Part shown: positions 20,491 to 33,950 of the stretch, piece by piece
Layout of the letters: every line of letters begins with the position of its first letter
How positions within the stretch are numbered: the stretch's first letter is position 1
From: Cepaea nemoralis
Taxonomy: Eukaryota > Mollusca > Gastropoda > Stylommatophora > Helicidae
Reading direction: 5' to 3'
NCBI GenBank assembly: GCA_014155875.1
Contig: JACEFZ010022420.1
Location: 51,001 to 115,000, forward strand
Length of the DNA: 64,000 nt
The notes under the pieces: model-generated
What the model saw: the letters and a program-made list of their open reading frames with translations, nothing else
Databases searched by the model: none
What the model was told of the DNA's origin: nothing
Translations under genes and position numbers: made by a program

Positions 20491-21432
20491 AAAAATATTG
20501 GTCAAGAAAAGAAATAGCGTGGTCAAACCTATAAAAACGTACCAACATTTGTTAACACAACTTGGCCACTTGTTCTTACAAATTTGCTCGCTGGCTCAAA
20601 CAATTTTTCCACTTGCTATTACAATCGGTCGACCTATCCTATCAACTCACACACTTACCATAACAACTGTCCCTTTTCCCCAACAACGTGTCAACCGACT
20701 CTCTCATATTATCGACTCGCCCTATCAACTTACCCACTGACTCTAACAACTTCCCCACATGGGCTCACAAAATTTCCATTTAATATTACAACTTGTCGAC
20801 AGCCTCGCCCAAATTACCACTTACTCTTACAAACTGTCCCAACTGCGCGCACAAAGGTGTCTACTTGTGATTTCACGGCCTCCTCACCCCATAGATAAGT
20901 AGCCCTTATAAAATACAAATGTATCCCGCAAGTCATACAGAAGTGTCCCCCATATTGTCATTAAAAAAAAAATATTTGTATGTGTAGGTAAGTTCATGTC
21001 TTTGACAGTTCATATTTTGTAAATGCATTTCTTCAGCATAAGATTTGTGTAAGTTCACGCCCTCATCATAAATTTTGTTGTGTAAGTTCATGTCTTCGAC
21101 AGTTCATGTTTTGCTAAGCCCTAGTTTTAGTGAAAAGGCAGAAGTCTATTGGCTAGAATTTCAACCTGGGTGGTCAATTACTAACACTGCCTGTGGACAG
21201 CTATTCTTACCCATGCGCTAAAGTTGAGAAAATGAACTTCCGTTGAATGGAAGCTACCGCAGACTTGAATTATTAAACCCCTCTGGAAGAAGTAGCGGCG
21301 GCTTAACCAGGAAAAGATCGAATTAGTTATCCCCCCCCCCCTTAGTCTGGAAATTATGAAAATATATGCTCCCACAAGAGATATTACTCATGACGTCATA
21401 TAAACAAAAATATAAAGGATAACAATTGTGGC
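20491..21432. other. Palindrome-proximal part of left arm
   Basis: About 20,550-20,880 is a loose 17-20-bp C/A-rich repeat ('ttacaacttg.ccac'). About 20,975-21,110 holds two related ~90-bp units ('gtaagttcatgtctt.gacagttcat'). The rest is unique. No gene seen. Confidence 0.5.
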
Positions 21433-21449
21433 GCTGCCTCATTTGTTAT
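21419..21449. other. Palindrome centre: 3-nt spacer and imperfect core
   Basis: The spacer is GCT at 21,433-21,435. The innermost 14-bp arms (ATAACAATTGTGGC and GCCTCATTTGTTAT) pair with two mismatches, and a third mismatch follows one base further out. Beyond that, pairing is unbroken for hundreds of bases until the C11/G14 homopolymer. Confidence 0.95.
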
Positions 21450-22384
21450 ACTTTATATTTTTGTTTATATGACGTCATGAGTAATATCTCTTGTGGGAGC
21501 ATATATTTTCATAATTTCCAGACTAAGGGGGGGGGGGGGGATAACTAATTCGATCTTTTCCTGGTTAAGCCGCCGCTACTTCTTCCAGAGGGGTTTAATA
21601 ATTCAAGTCTGCGGTAGCTTCCATTCAACGGAAGTTCATTTTCTCAACTTTAGCGCATGGGTAAGAATAGCTGTCCACAGGCAGTGTTAGTAATTGACCA
21701 CCCAGGTTGAAATTCTAGCCAATAGACTTCTGCCTTTTCACTAAAACTAGGGCTTAGCAAAACATGAACTGTCGAAGACATGAACTTACACAACAAAATT
21801 TATGATGAGGGCGTGAACTTACACAAATCTTATGCTGAAGAAATGCATTTACAAAATATGAACTGTCAAAGACATGAACTTACCTACACATACAAATATT
21901 TTTTTTTTAATGACAATATGGGGGACACTTCTGTATGACTTGCGGGATACATTTGTATTTTATAAGGGCTACTTATCTATGGGGTGAGGAGGCCGTGAAA
22001 TCACAAGTAGACACCTTTGTGCGCGCAGTTGGGACAGTTTGTAAGAGTAAGTGGTAATTTGGGCGAGGCTGTCGACAAGTTGTAATATTAAATGGAAATT
22101 TTGTGAGCCCATGTGGGGAAGTTGTTAGAGTCAGTGGGTAAGTTGATAGGGCGAGTCGATAATATGAGAGAGTCGGTTGACACGTTGTTGGGGAAAAGGG
22201 ACAGTTGTTATGGTAAGTGTGTGAGTTGATAGGATAGGTCGACCGATTGTAATAGCAAGTGGAAAAATTGTTTGAGCCAGCGAGCAAATTTGTAAGAACA
22301 AGTGGCCAAGTTGTGTTAACAAATGTTGGTACGTTTTTATAGGTTTGACCACGCTATTTCTTTTCTTGACCAATATTTTTTCTA

Positions 22385-25010
22385 TTTGGGTAACAAGTTG
22401 TTCCTACTTTTCATGAGTTTGGTTGAGAAATTTCTGTATTTGGCCAACATTGTTCGCGTTTGGTTGACATATTTTCCTACTTTTTATAAGTTTGGCTGAG
22501 ATATTTCGTTACGTGTACCATATTTTCCCCTTTTGGTTAACACATTTACCTACGTTTCATAAGTTTGGTTGCCGTATTTATAAATTGGGTTGAGTTATTT
22601 CTGTATTTGGTCGACATTTTCACCTCGTTTTTTATAAATGTGGTTAAGATGTTTGTGTATTTGGTCTAACTTTACCCCATTTGGTTGACAAATTTTCCAA
22701 CTTTTTATAAGTCTGGACGAGATATTTCTCTCTTTGGGTGATATTTTTTCACATTTGGCTTTCAAATTTTCCTACTTGGCCAATACTTTTCCTATCTGGC
22801 TAACAACTTTTCCTAGTTTGCATATGTGTGACCGAACTATTTCTGCATTTGTCCGACATTTTTCACGTTTGGCTAACAGATTTTCCTACTTGAACAAGGT
22901 TTTTTTTTTTTTTTTTTTTTTCACTTTGGCTAACAAAGTTTCCTAGTTTTCATAAGTTTGAGGGATGTATTTCGTTACTTGGTCATTATTTTTCCTCTTT
23001 TAGTAACACATGTCCCTAGTTGATCAATATATTTCCCGTTTGGTTATCAATTTTCCTATTTTTTACATGTTTGTTTGAGATATTTCTGTATTTGCCCTAA
23101 CTTTTTCCCATTTGGCAAATAGTTCTCCTACTTTTTATAACTCTGGCCGAGATATTCCTCTCTTTGGGTGATATTTTTTTACATTTGTCTATCAAATTTT
23201 CCTACTTGGGCAATATTTTTACTATTTGGCTAACAAATTTTTCCTAATTTTAATAAGTGCGGACGAGGTATTTCTGTATTTGGCCGACATTTTTTACATG
23301 TGGCTAACAGATTTTCCTACTTGACCTAGGTTTTTATTCTCGTTGGGTAACAAAGTTTCCTAGTTTTCATAAGTTTGGTTGAGCTGTTACTATATTTGGT
23401 CTAACTTTTTCTCATTTGGTTGAGAATTTTCCTTCTTTTTATAAGTTTGGATGAGATATTTCTCTCTTTGTCTGATATTTTTTCACCTTTGGCTATCACA
23501 TTTTCTTAGTTGGTTAATACTTTTCCTATCTGGCTAACAACCTTTCCTTGTTTGCATACGTGTGGGCGAACTATTTCTGCATTTGGCCGACATTTTTCAC
23601 ATTTGGCTGACAGATTTTCCCACTTGACCAAGGTTTCTTCCATTTGGCTAACAAAGTTTCCTAGTTTTCATAAGTTTGAGCGATGTATTTCGTTACTTGG
23701 TCATTATTTTTCCTCTTTGAGTAACACATTTCCCTAGTTGGTCAATATATTTCCCGTTTGGTTATCAATTTTCCTATTTTTTATATGTTTGGTTGAGATA
23801 TTTCTGTATTTGGCCTAACTTTTTCCCATTTGGCATATAGTTCTCCTACTTTTTATAAGTCTGGCCGAGATATTCCTCTCTTTGGATGATATTTTTTCAC
23901 CTTTGGCTATCACATTTTCTTACTTGGGCAATATTTTTACTATTTGGCAAACAAATTTTTCCTAATTTTAATAAGTTCGGACGAGGTATTTCTGTATTTG
24001 GCCGACATTTTTTATATTTGGCTAACAGATTTTCCTACTTGACCTAGGTTTTTATTCTCGTTGGCTAACAAAGTTTCCTAGTTTTCATAAGTTTGGCTGA
24101 GATGTTACTATATTTGGTCTAACTTTTTCTCATTTGGTTGAGAATTTTCCTTCTTTTTATAAGTTTGGATGAGATATTTCTCTCTTTGGCTGATATTTTT
24201 CACCTTTGGCTATCACATTTTCTTACTTGGTTAATACTTTTCCTATCTGGCTAACAACCTTTCCTTGTTTGCATACGTGTGGCCGAACTATTTCTGCATT
24301 TGGCCGACATTTTTCACATTTGGTTAACAGATGTTTCCTACTTGACCAAGGTTTCTTCCATTTGGCTAACAAAGTTTCCTAGTTTTCATAAGTTTGAACG
24401 ATGTATTTCGTTACTTGGTCATTATTTTTCCTCTTTGAGTAACACATTTCTCTAGTTGGTCAATATATTTCCCGTTTGGTTATCAATTTTCCTATTTTTT
24501 ATATGTTTGGTTGAAATATTTCTGTATTTGGCCTAACTTTTTCCCATTTGGCACATAGTTCTCCTACTTTTTATAAGTCTGGCCGAGATATTCCTCTCTT
24601 TGGGTGATATTTTTTTTTTTTTTTTTTTTACATTTGGCTATCAAATTTTCCTACTTGGGCATTTTTTTCCTATCTGGCTAACAACCTTTCCTTGTTTGCA
24701 TACGTGCGGACGAGGTATTTCTGTATTTGGCCGACATTTTTTACATTTGGCTAACAGATTTTCCTACTTGACCTAGGTTTTTTCGCTTTGGCTAACAAAG
24801 TTTCCTACTTTTCATAAGTTTGGTTGCGATGTTACTATACTTGGTCTAACTTTTTCTCATTTGGTTGAGAATTTTCCTTCTTTTTATAAGTTGGAATGAG
24901 ATATTCCTCTCTTTGGATTATATTTTTTCACTTATGGCTCTCAAATTTCCCTACTTGGTCAATATATGTCCCGTTCGACTAACAAATTTTCCTAGTTTGC
25001 ATACATGTGG
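22385..25010. repeat. Higher-order satellite, right arm
   Basis: Mirror copy of 17,860-20,490. Confidence 0.9.
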
Positions 25011-25489
25011 ACGAACTATTTCTGTATTTGGCCGACATTTTTCACATTTGGGTCGGTGCCTTATCATCCTATATGTTTATTTGAGTGAGCCTATTGTGAA
25101 GTTAGTGAGCGCCTATTTGTCGACCATGATGGAATGGACAACCGATGACCTCATAAGTTTTGTACGTTACACTGTATTCGACGCCATTTTGCCTTGTCGT
25201 TGCCTTTTAAGTGGTGTATCGATGTTTGCTCGTAATGGGCATGCACCCCGGATGCTGTCTCTTTGAGAAATGATCGATATCTCACAATGAGCCTTTTTCG
25301 TGGCACTGGAGACACTATCAATAAGATGATAGAGTGGTGGGTTATGACGTCATCACCTCTTAGAACTATAAAATACAGATATTTCAGTAACACCTTACAT
25401 GGCATACAACACAAACTAGCTTTATACTACATACGATATACAAATACTTAGTGAAACAACAAGCACCCTCGCTATTCTACTACTCCTAC

Positions 25490-25640
<151 letters not shown>

Positions 25641-26149
25641 ACCAATATTATTACTATTTGTATCCATGGTGTCGGAGATCATAGTTTATGGAGTGTCATA
25701 CTGACCAATGTCAGGCGATAAGTCTCTTGCTGATGTTGGTGACTATTACTACTGGTGCTATTGGTACTATGAGTACCACCATTACATGAAGGTAATGCCG
25801 TTAATTGGGGATTTCTGTATTGTGAGTCAACCCCGGAATTGTTCAATGGTGTTGGAGATCGCAATGTGTGGGTGGTACGTCCGTTGGCAAGACACGTGAC
25901 GATGATGATAATTAGTACTATTGTTGGTATTGCTACTACTGGTACTACTACTACCGTTATAAATATCACCTAACATGCCCCTTGATAATGATGACTAACA
26001 TTACTACGAAACAACTCTACTATTATTACTATACAACCACGCCAATTATAGACAATAGCGATAAACGTATTAGAACCTACTCGCCCTGATCAGCGACATC
26101 CTTCCCAGAGCAGACAGTTTGATACTTCATGACTGAGACACCCCAACCT

Positions 26150-27140
26150 CTAGACCTAACAACGTGACCACCTCTTGATCATCACCATGTCACTACACCT
26201 ACTCTCCTCTGCAATTTATGTGCTCACTCGACCACTTGACCACGACTTGACCACCACTTGACCACTACTTGACCACATCTTGATCATCATCGTGTCACTA
26301 CACTTACTCTCCCCATCAATTTAAGGAGTAACTTGAGCACTTGACCACCCCTTGACCACTACTTGACCACCTTTTGACCACGTCAGCGATCGTTTTAAAC
26401 ACCACCATGTCACTACACGTAACTTCCTCTACAATTTAAGTGGTCACTTGACCAGTTGACCACCGCTTGACCGCCGCTTGACCACCTCTTGACCACTGCT
26501 TGACCACCTCATGATCATCACCATATCATTACAACTACTTTCAACTAAAATTTTCCTCACTTGACCACCACTTGACCACCGCTTGACCACTGCTTGACCA
26601 CTGCTTGACCACTAATTTACCACCTCACGATCATCACCATATCATTACAACTACTTTTCACTAAAAATTTTCTCACTTGACCACTGCTTGACCACTAATT
26701 TACCACCCTTTAATCATCACGATATCATTACAACTACTTTCCACTAAAATTTTCCTCACTTGACCACCACTTGACCACTGCTTGACCACTGCTTGACCAC
26801 TAATTTACCACCCCTTAATCATCACCATATCATTACAACTACTTTTCACTAAAATTTTCCTCACTTTACCACCACTTGACCACTGCTTGACCACTGCTTG
26901 ACCACTAATTTACCACCTCACGATCATCACCATATCATTACAACTACTTTTCACTAAAATTTTTCTCACTTGACCACCACTTGACCACTGCTTGACCACT
27001 GCTTGACCACTAATTTACCACCCCTTAATCATCACCATATCATTACAACTACTTTTCACTAAAATTGTTCTCACTTGACCACCACTTGACCACTGCTTGA
27101 CCACCACTTGACCACCTCTTGACCATTACTTGACCACGTC
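26150..27140. repeat. ~10-bp satellite (CTTGACCAC), right arm
   Basis: Mirror of 15,719-16,720, with small compensating unit differences (for example near 26,680-26,800). Confidence 0.9.
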
Positions 27141-27202
27141 ATCACACACCCTTAACTATAAGCGGTCACTTACTATGTTTTTTTTTTTTCTTTTTTTTTT
27201 TC

Positions 27203-27237
<35 letters not shown>

Positions 27238-27485
27238 ATTAACATTATTATATACCTTCTTTTGATCGTTTGTTTTCTTTATTGATGTTTTATGTTGTAT
27301 TTTTTTTATGTCGTACATATAATTACTTGACCACGCACGCCACCTATGATGAGTCACTAGAACACGCCACCTATGATGAGTCACTAGAACACGCCTACAT
27401 TTTTGGGGAAAAAAGAGTTATCGCCCTTTGAGGTGGAATATCGATTCCCACCTCAAAAGCACTGGATGGAGCCCCACTTACACTA

Positions 27486-27732
27486 CTACTGTGGCTTAGG
27501 GGATAATGAGACGGGTAGTTTACAATTCCTCGTCATACTGAGTCTAAGGTTCGAAACCAGCTGAGAGTGATTTGAAAGCAGACTGCTCTGCGTTGATTTC
27601 GATTCCATGAGGCATTGGCCGTTTAGAAAGCAATGGCAAACTACTGCACTAACATTGCCTAGTAAATCACAAAAGCCTGTAACTGCCGGGGTTCATTACA
27701 ATGTCCTATAAATAAAATACAACTAACTTTCA
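27486..27732 (+). mobile_element. SINE family 1, abutting the palindrome edge
   Basis: Head 'ctgtggcttaggggat' (A-box-like) and 'ggttcgaaacc' (B-box-like), then 'tttagaaagcaatgg', 'caatgtcctataaa' and 'acaactaacttt'. The palindrome match ends at or just inside its head. Confidence 0.8.
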
Positions 27733-28007
27733 TTGTCCGGATTTATAAGCCAATTCGTTGGAAGATAATGTGGTCGTCTTACCTTGCCTTCCATATTCAC
27801 ATAGATGGTTTCTTACATCCGCCTTTGATAGCAGTTGTCATCTGTTGAGACAAGCGAGTTCCCTCACGTTACTTAGTTTCGGGCCTATCCATTTATTATG
27901 GGGACATACTCCGTTCACTGAACTGCATTTGCCATAATCTTTTACCTTTTCCGTTATCTATCAATTAAATTTGATATTTTATCGTAGAGTAAACATGGTA
28001 TCCGTTA

Positions 28008-28107
28008 TAGGACGTCGCAATCAACCCCAACATTTCTTGCCTGTTTGTGTTTTTTTAAAAGCCAATTATGAGTTCAGTAGTTTACCCTCTGAACAGTCAT
28101 TGCCATT
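28008..28107 (-). mobile_element. SINE family 1 tail fragment
   Basis: 'ggacgtcgcaatcaaccccaacatttc' and 'gttcagtagttta' with decay. Confidence 0.65.
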
Positions 28108-28254
28108 GAAGAAAACTGTTACTATGTGAGATTAAATGTTACAAATTCTTAGAATATCGTGAACAAAGAAGGCGAAAACAACATGAAATCTTACAAGATC
28201 TGAACACGAAGAAAACAGTCCATAAATAGTACCGTGTTCCGTATACATAACTAC

Positions 28255-28487
28255 TCTGCCGGTCTCCGTGCAAAGGTCTTAGGGACACGATTCGTAAGCC
28301 CGTTTACCAGCGTTCGAAACACACCTGCCATCGATTTTGCAGCAGACCGCGTTGCACTGGGTTTTAACGAGTTGGTATGGGTGCCGGTCATTCAGATACC
28401 ATTGGCAAACTACTGAACGTAAAATTGCCAAGACATCAACAACAGCAGTAAAATGCGGGTATTGACAGCGATGTCCTGTAAAAAGGA
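28255..28487 (+). mobile_element. SINE family 1, head type I
   Basis: 'ggtctccgtgcaaaggtc', 'gcgttcgaaacacacctg', 'cagcagaccgcgttgc', 'tggcaaactactgaacg' and 'gcgatgtcctgtaaaaagg'. Confidence 0.85.
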
Positions 28488-28496
28488 TCCATCCAT

Positions 28497-28775
28497 CCAT
28501 CATGTGCCATGCCGATAAGCGTGGGCGGTCATGTTCTGTCAGCTCACTCGATCACCAGAGTCGTGGATCAGCTCCGTGTTCCTGTCTCGACCACGCCACG
28601 TGACCAAGCCATTCAGGTATTTACTTCTCGGTCTTCCCCTTTTTCTCTTCCCCTCGATCTTGCCAGTTGTCACCAAGTTCTCCAATTCATTTCTCCTCAT
28701 GACTTGCCAAAAAAATTTGACTGTCTAAGTCTAATGTCTCTAATCAGTTTACGATCTTCATTTGTAAAAAGGATA
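28497..28775 (-). pseudogene. RTE-like LINE 3' end
   Basis: On the minus strand this repeats the C-terminus seen at 58,440-58,700, with the phrases 'WRGRDRNTELIHDSGDRV' and 'MTAHAYRHGT'. It starts at the ATGGATGGATGG-type trailing repeat (28,490-28,500). It is 5'-truncated and lies tail to tail with the SINE before it. Confidence 0.75.
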
Positions 28776-28796
28776 TGAAAAAGAAAACAATAAAAA

Positions 28797-28985
28797 ATTT
28801 GACGCACAGTGGCTTGGAAAGGACAGAGATGTCAGGCGTGGTTACTGGAAGTAGAAGCAAGGGTATATCATCATAGTGATAAATACAATACATTGCACTC
28901 ACCGTGGGCATGAAAGTGAATGAGAGATCGAGAGAGTTATCAGCGCGCCGTGATGAGAGCGGCGTTCTGCCTCGGACTTGCTGCA
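28797..28985 (+). mobile_element. LINE C-terminal fragment related to 12,466-12,660
   Basis: Shares 'cagtggcttggaaaggacag' and 'tcaggcgtggttactggaag' with the earlier copy. No intact frame. Confidence 0.45.
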
Positions 28986-29620
28986 CGAGGCTGGTGAGTT
29001 TACCATTGCTTATTGAACTGCCGATGCTCAAACCACTATGAAAAATCAACGAATAACGAACCACTCCCAAATGGTCTACGCTTGACTTCAAACTCGGCAT
29101 GAGTTCACTAACGATAAGCCACACCAGCATGATATATCAAAGCAGCAAACATACTTCATGTAATTTCTCTCTATGAAACAACGTTCATGTGATGCTGAGT
29201 ACGTTTTAGTTTAGAAGGCGAAGCCCGGGGGAACCGAAGTTTGAGAACCTTTGTTTCATCGTAACCTTGAGGTTTCTATGGGAGCGCGGTAGAGCACGAA
29301 ATGATAAAATGAGATTAAGCGGACTGTGTGTGTTTGTGAAACATTTGTGGCGTCAATGGAGGATTTTCTAGGTCAGAGAATTCGAGAGAGAAGCCAAGGA
29401 ACACAACATATAACGGGGAAGTTCCTCGACATGACTGACACACGGACAGATTTGATCAACAAAATAAGAATACTTACCTAGAAAACTAAAGTATCACATA
29501 TAAAAAATTAAGTCGTCCACATGTTTCAATAGATACTATAAACACATTTCTAATTTCGTTAAGCGAAAATTTAAAAAAAAGGAGAGAGAATCTAAGTTAT
29601 GGAAATCAAGTTATTTAAAA
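28986..29620. other. No gene supported
   Basis: A family-2 SINE scrap ('tggtctacgcttgacttcaaa') lies near 29,070. A hAT-like phrase ('gtttgagaacctttg') lies near 29,240 without a partner. Confidence 0.4.
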
Positions 29621-29623
29621 AAT

Positions 29624-29850
29624 TAAGTTGCATGTCCTTCACAGGACGTAGCAGTCAACCACAGCATTTCCGCTGTTCGTGATTCTTGGGCAAATTTTAC
29701 GTTCAGTAGTTTGCCATTGCTTTCTGAACGACCGGCCCCTATACCTTTTTCGAAAAAACCAGCACCGCTGTGTTTCGAACCCGGGTATACGGGCCCACAA
29801 ACCGCGTTCGCAAGCCCTTAGCCACTGAGACCGTATAGACCCAAGTTATT
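29624..29850 (-). mobile_element. SINE family 1, head type I
   Basis: 'tgcatgtccttcacaggacg', 'cagtagtttgccattgctttctgaacg' and a head with 'tgtttcgaaccc' and 'cttagccactgagac'. It directly precedes the tandem array. Confidence 0.85.
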
Positions 29851-32800
29851 GGAACCAAATTATGGAAGGCATGTTATGGATCCAAGTTATAGACGTCAGC
29901 TTATTGAAGTCAAGTTATATAAGCCAAGTTATGGATCCAGGTTATAGAAGTCAAATTATAGAAGTCAAGCTATAGATGTCAAGGTATTGAAGTCAAGTTA
30001 TATATGTCAATTTATAGATCTCAGTTATTGAAGTCAAGTTATATATGTGAAGTTATTGAAGTCAAGTTATAGATCTCAGTTATTGAAGTCAAGTTATATA
30101 TGTCAAGTTATAGATCTCAGTTATTGAAGTCAAGTTATATATGTCAAGTTATAGATCTCAGTTATTGAAGTCAAGTTATATATGTCAAGTTATAGATCTC
30201 AGTTATTGAAGTCAAGTTATATATGTCAAGTTATAGATCTCAGTTATTGAAGTCAAGTTATATATGTCAAGTTATAGATCTCAGTTATTGAAGTCAAGTT
30301 ATATATGCCAAGTTATAGATCTCAGCTATTGAAGTCAAGTTATATATGTCAAGTTATAGATCTCAGTTATTGAAGTCAAGTTATATATGTCAAGTTATAG
30401 ATCTCAGTTATTGAAGTCAAGTTATATAAGTTATAGATCTCAGTTATTGAAGTCAAGTTATATATGCCAAGTTATAGATGTGAAGTTATTGAAGTCAAGT
30501 TATAGATCTCAGTTATTGAAGTTAAGTTATATATGCCAAGTTATAGATCTCAGTTATTGAAGTCAAGTTATATATGCCAAGTTATAGACTGTGAAGTTAT
30601 GAAGTCAAGTTATATTATGTCAAGTTATAGATCTCAGTTATTGAAGTCAAGTTATATATTGCCAAGTTATAGATCTCCGTTATTGAAGTCAAGTATATAT
30701 GCCAAGTTATAGATGTGAAGTTATTGAAGTCAAGTTATATATGTCAAGTTATAGATCTCAGTTATTGAAGTCAAGTTATATATGCCAAGTTATAGATCAC
30801 AGTTATGGAAGTCAAGTTATATATGCCAAGTTATAGCTGTGAAGTTATTGAAGTCAAGTTATATATGTCAGTTATAGATCTCAGTTATTGAAGTCAAGTT
30901 ATATATGCCAAGTTATAGATGTGAAGTTATTGAAGTCAAGTTATATATGTCAAGTTATAGATGTGAAGTTATTGAAGTCAAGTTATATATGCCAAGTTAT
31001 AGATCTCAGTTATTGAAGTCAAGTTATATATGTCAAGTTATAGATGTGAAGTTATTGAAGTCAAGTTATAGATCTCAGTTATTGAAGTCAAGTTATATAT
31101 GCCAAGTTATAGATGTGAAGTTATTGAAGTCAAGTTATATATGTCAAGTTATAGATCTCAGTTATTGAAGTCAAGTTATATATGCCAAGTTATAGATCTC
31201 AGTTATGGAAGTCAAGTTATATATGTCAAGTTATAGATCTCAGTTATTGAAGTCAAGTTATATATGTCAAGTTATAGATCTCAGTTATTGAAGTCAAGTT
31301 ATATATGTCAAGTTATAGATCTCAGTTATTGAAGTCAAGTTATATATGTCAAGTTATAGATCTCAGTTATTGAAGTCAAGTTATATATGCCAAGTTATAG
31401 ATCTCAGTTATGGAAGTCAAGTTATATATGCCAAGTTATAGATGTGAAGTTATTGAAGTCAAGTTATATATGTCAAGTTATAGATCTCAGTTATTGAAGT
31501 CAAGTTATATATGCCAAGTTATAGATGTGAAGTTATTGAAGTCAAGTTATATATGTCAAGTTATAGATGTGAAGTTATTGAAGTCAAGTTATATATGTCA
31601 AGTTATAGATGTGAAGTTATTGAAGTCAAGTTATATATGCCAAGTTATAGATCTCAGTTATTGAAGTCAAGTTATATATGTCAAGTTATAGATGTGAAGT
31701 TATTGAAGTCAAGTTATAGATCTCAGTTATTGAAGTCAAGTTATATATGCCAAGTTATAGATGTGAAGTTATTGAAGTCAAGTTATATATGTCAAGTTAT
31801 AGATCTCAGTTATTGAAGTCAAGTTATATATGCCAAGTTATAGATCTCAGTTATGGAAGTCAAGTTATATATGTCAAGTTATAGATCTCAGTTATTGAAG
31901 TCAAGTTATATATGCCAAGTTATAGATCTCAGTTATTGAAGTCAAGTTATATATGCCAAGTTATAGATCTCAGTTATTGAAGTCAAGTTATATATGCCAA
32001 GTTATAGATGTGAAGTTATTGAAGTCAAGTTATAGATCTCAGTTATTGAAGTCAAGTTATATATGCCAAGTTATAGATCTCAGTTATTGAAGTCAAGTTA
32101 TATATGCCAAGTTATAGATCTCAGTTATGGAAGTCAAGTTATATATGTCAAGTTATAGATCTCAGTTATTGAAGTCAAGTTATAGATCTCAGTTATTGAA
32201 GTCAAGTTATATATGCCAAGTTATAGATCTCAGTTATTGAAGTCAAGTTATAGATCTCAGTTATTGAAGTCAAGTTATATATGCCAAGTTATAGATCTCA
32301 GTTATTGAAGTCAAGTTATATATGCCAAGTTATAGATCTCAGTTATTGAAGTCAAGTTATATATGCCAAGTTATAGATGTGAAGTTATTGAAGTCAAGTT
32401 ATAGATCTCAGTTATTGAAGTCAAGTTATATATGCCAAGTTATAGATCTCAGTTATTGAAGTCAAGTTATATATGCCAAGTTATAGATCTCAGTTATGAA
32501 AGTCAAGTTATATATGTCAAGTTATAGATCTCAGTTATTGAAGTCAAGTTATATATGCCAAGTTATAGATCTCAGTTATTGAAGTCAAGTTATATATGCC
32601 AAGTTATAGATCTCAGTTATTGAAGTCAAGTTATATATGTCAAGTTATAGATCTCAGTTATTGAAGTCAAGTTATATATGCCAAGTTATAGATCTCAGTT
32701 ATTGAAGTCAAGTTATATATGTCAAGTTATAGATCTCAGTTATTGAAGTCAAGTTATATATGTCAAGTTATAGATCTCAGTTATTGAAGTCAAGTTATAT

Positions 32801-33950
32801 ATGCCAAGTTATAGATCTCAGTTATTGAAGTCAAGTTATATATGTCAAGTTATAGATCTCAGTTATTGAAGTCAAGTTATATATGCCAAGTTATAGATCT
32901 CAGTTATTGAAGTCAAGTTATATATGCCAAGTTATAGATGTGAAGTTATTGAAGTCAAGTTATATATGCCAAGTTATAGATGTGAAGTTATTGAAGTCAA
33001 GTTATAGATCTCAGTTATTGAAGTCAAGTTATATATGCCAAGTTATAGATGTGAAGTTATTGAAGTCAAGTTATATATGCCAAGTTATAGATCGCAGTTA
33101 TTGAAGTCAAGTTATATATGCCAAGTTATAGATCTCAGTTATTGAAGTCAAGTTATATATGTCAAGTTATAGATCTCAGTTATTGAAGTCAAGTTATATA
33201 TGCCAAGTTATAGATCTCAGTTATTGAAGTCAAGTTATATATGCCAAGTTATAGATGTGAAGTTATTGAAGTCAAGTTATATATGCCAAGTTATAGATCT
33301 CAGTTATTGAAGTCAAGTTATATATGCCAAGTTATAGATCTCAGTTATTGAAGTCAAGTTATATATGCCAAGTTATAGATCTCAGTTATTGAAGTCAAGT
33401 TATATATGTCAAGTTATAGATCTCAGTTATTGAAGTCAAGTTATATATGCCAAGTTATAGATCTCAGTTATTGAAGTCAAGTTATATATGCCAAGTTATA
33501 GATGTGAAGTTATTGAAGTCAAGTTATATATGTCAAGTTATAGATCTCAGTTATTGAAGTCAAGTTATATATGCCAAGTTATAGATCTCAGTTATGGAAG
33601 TCAAGTTATATATGTCAAGTTATAGATCTCAGTTATTGAAGTCAAGTTATATATGCCAAGTTATAGATCTCAGTTATGGAAGTCAAGTTATATATGTCAA
33701 GTTATAGATCTCAGTTATTGAAGTCAAGTTATATATGTCAAGTTATAGATCTCAGTTATTGAAGTCAAGTTATATATGCCAAGTTATAGATCTCAGTTAT
33801 GGAAGTCAAGTTATATATGTCAAGTTATAGATCTCAGTTATTGAAGTCAAGTTATATATGTCAAGTTATAGATCTCAGTTATTGAAGTCAAGTTATATAT
33901 GTCAAGTTATAGATCTCAGTTATGGAAGTCAAGTTATGGAAGTCAAGTTA
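29851..33950. repeat. 4.1-kb tandem array, 41/42-bp unit
   Basis: The dominant unit is three ~14-bp sub-units: GTTATAGATCTCA, GTTATTGAAGTCAA and GTTATATATGYCAA. The first sub-unit has two main forms, AGATCTCA (41-bp unit) and AGATGTGAA (42-bp unit). By length there are about 95-100 units. The left ~150 bp are the most degenerate, the usual picture at an array edge. The right edge stops abruptly at the LINE 5' end (33,951). The 42-bp runs keep frames open (repeating VIEVKLYMPSYRCE-type peptides), but 41-bp units break them, so I do not call genes. Confidence 0.95.

Noticed and set aside
30905..33104. Repetitive protein genes within the 41/42-bp array
   Set aside because: Frames stay open only while 42-bp units run and break at every 41-bp unit. 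There is no start context or non-repeat part.
29851..33950. CRISPR array
   Set aside because: The regular repeats have no unique spacers; all units are tandem relatives, and the genome is eukaryotic.
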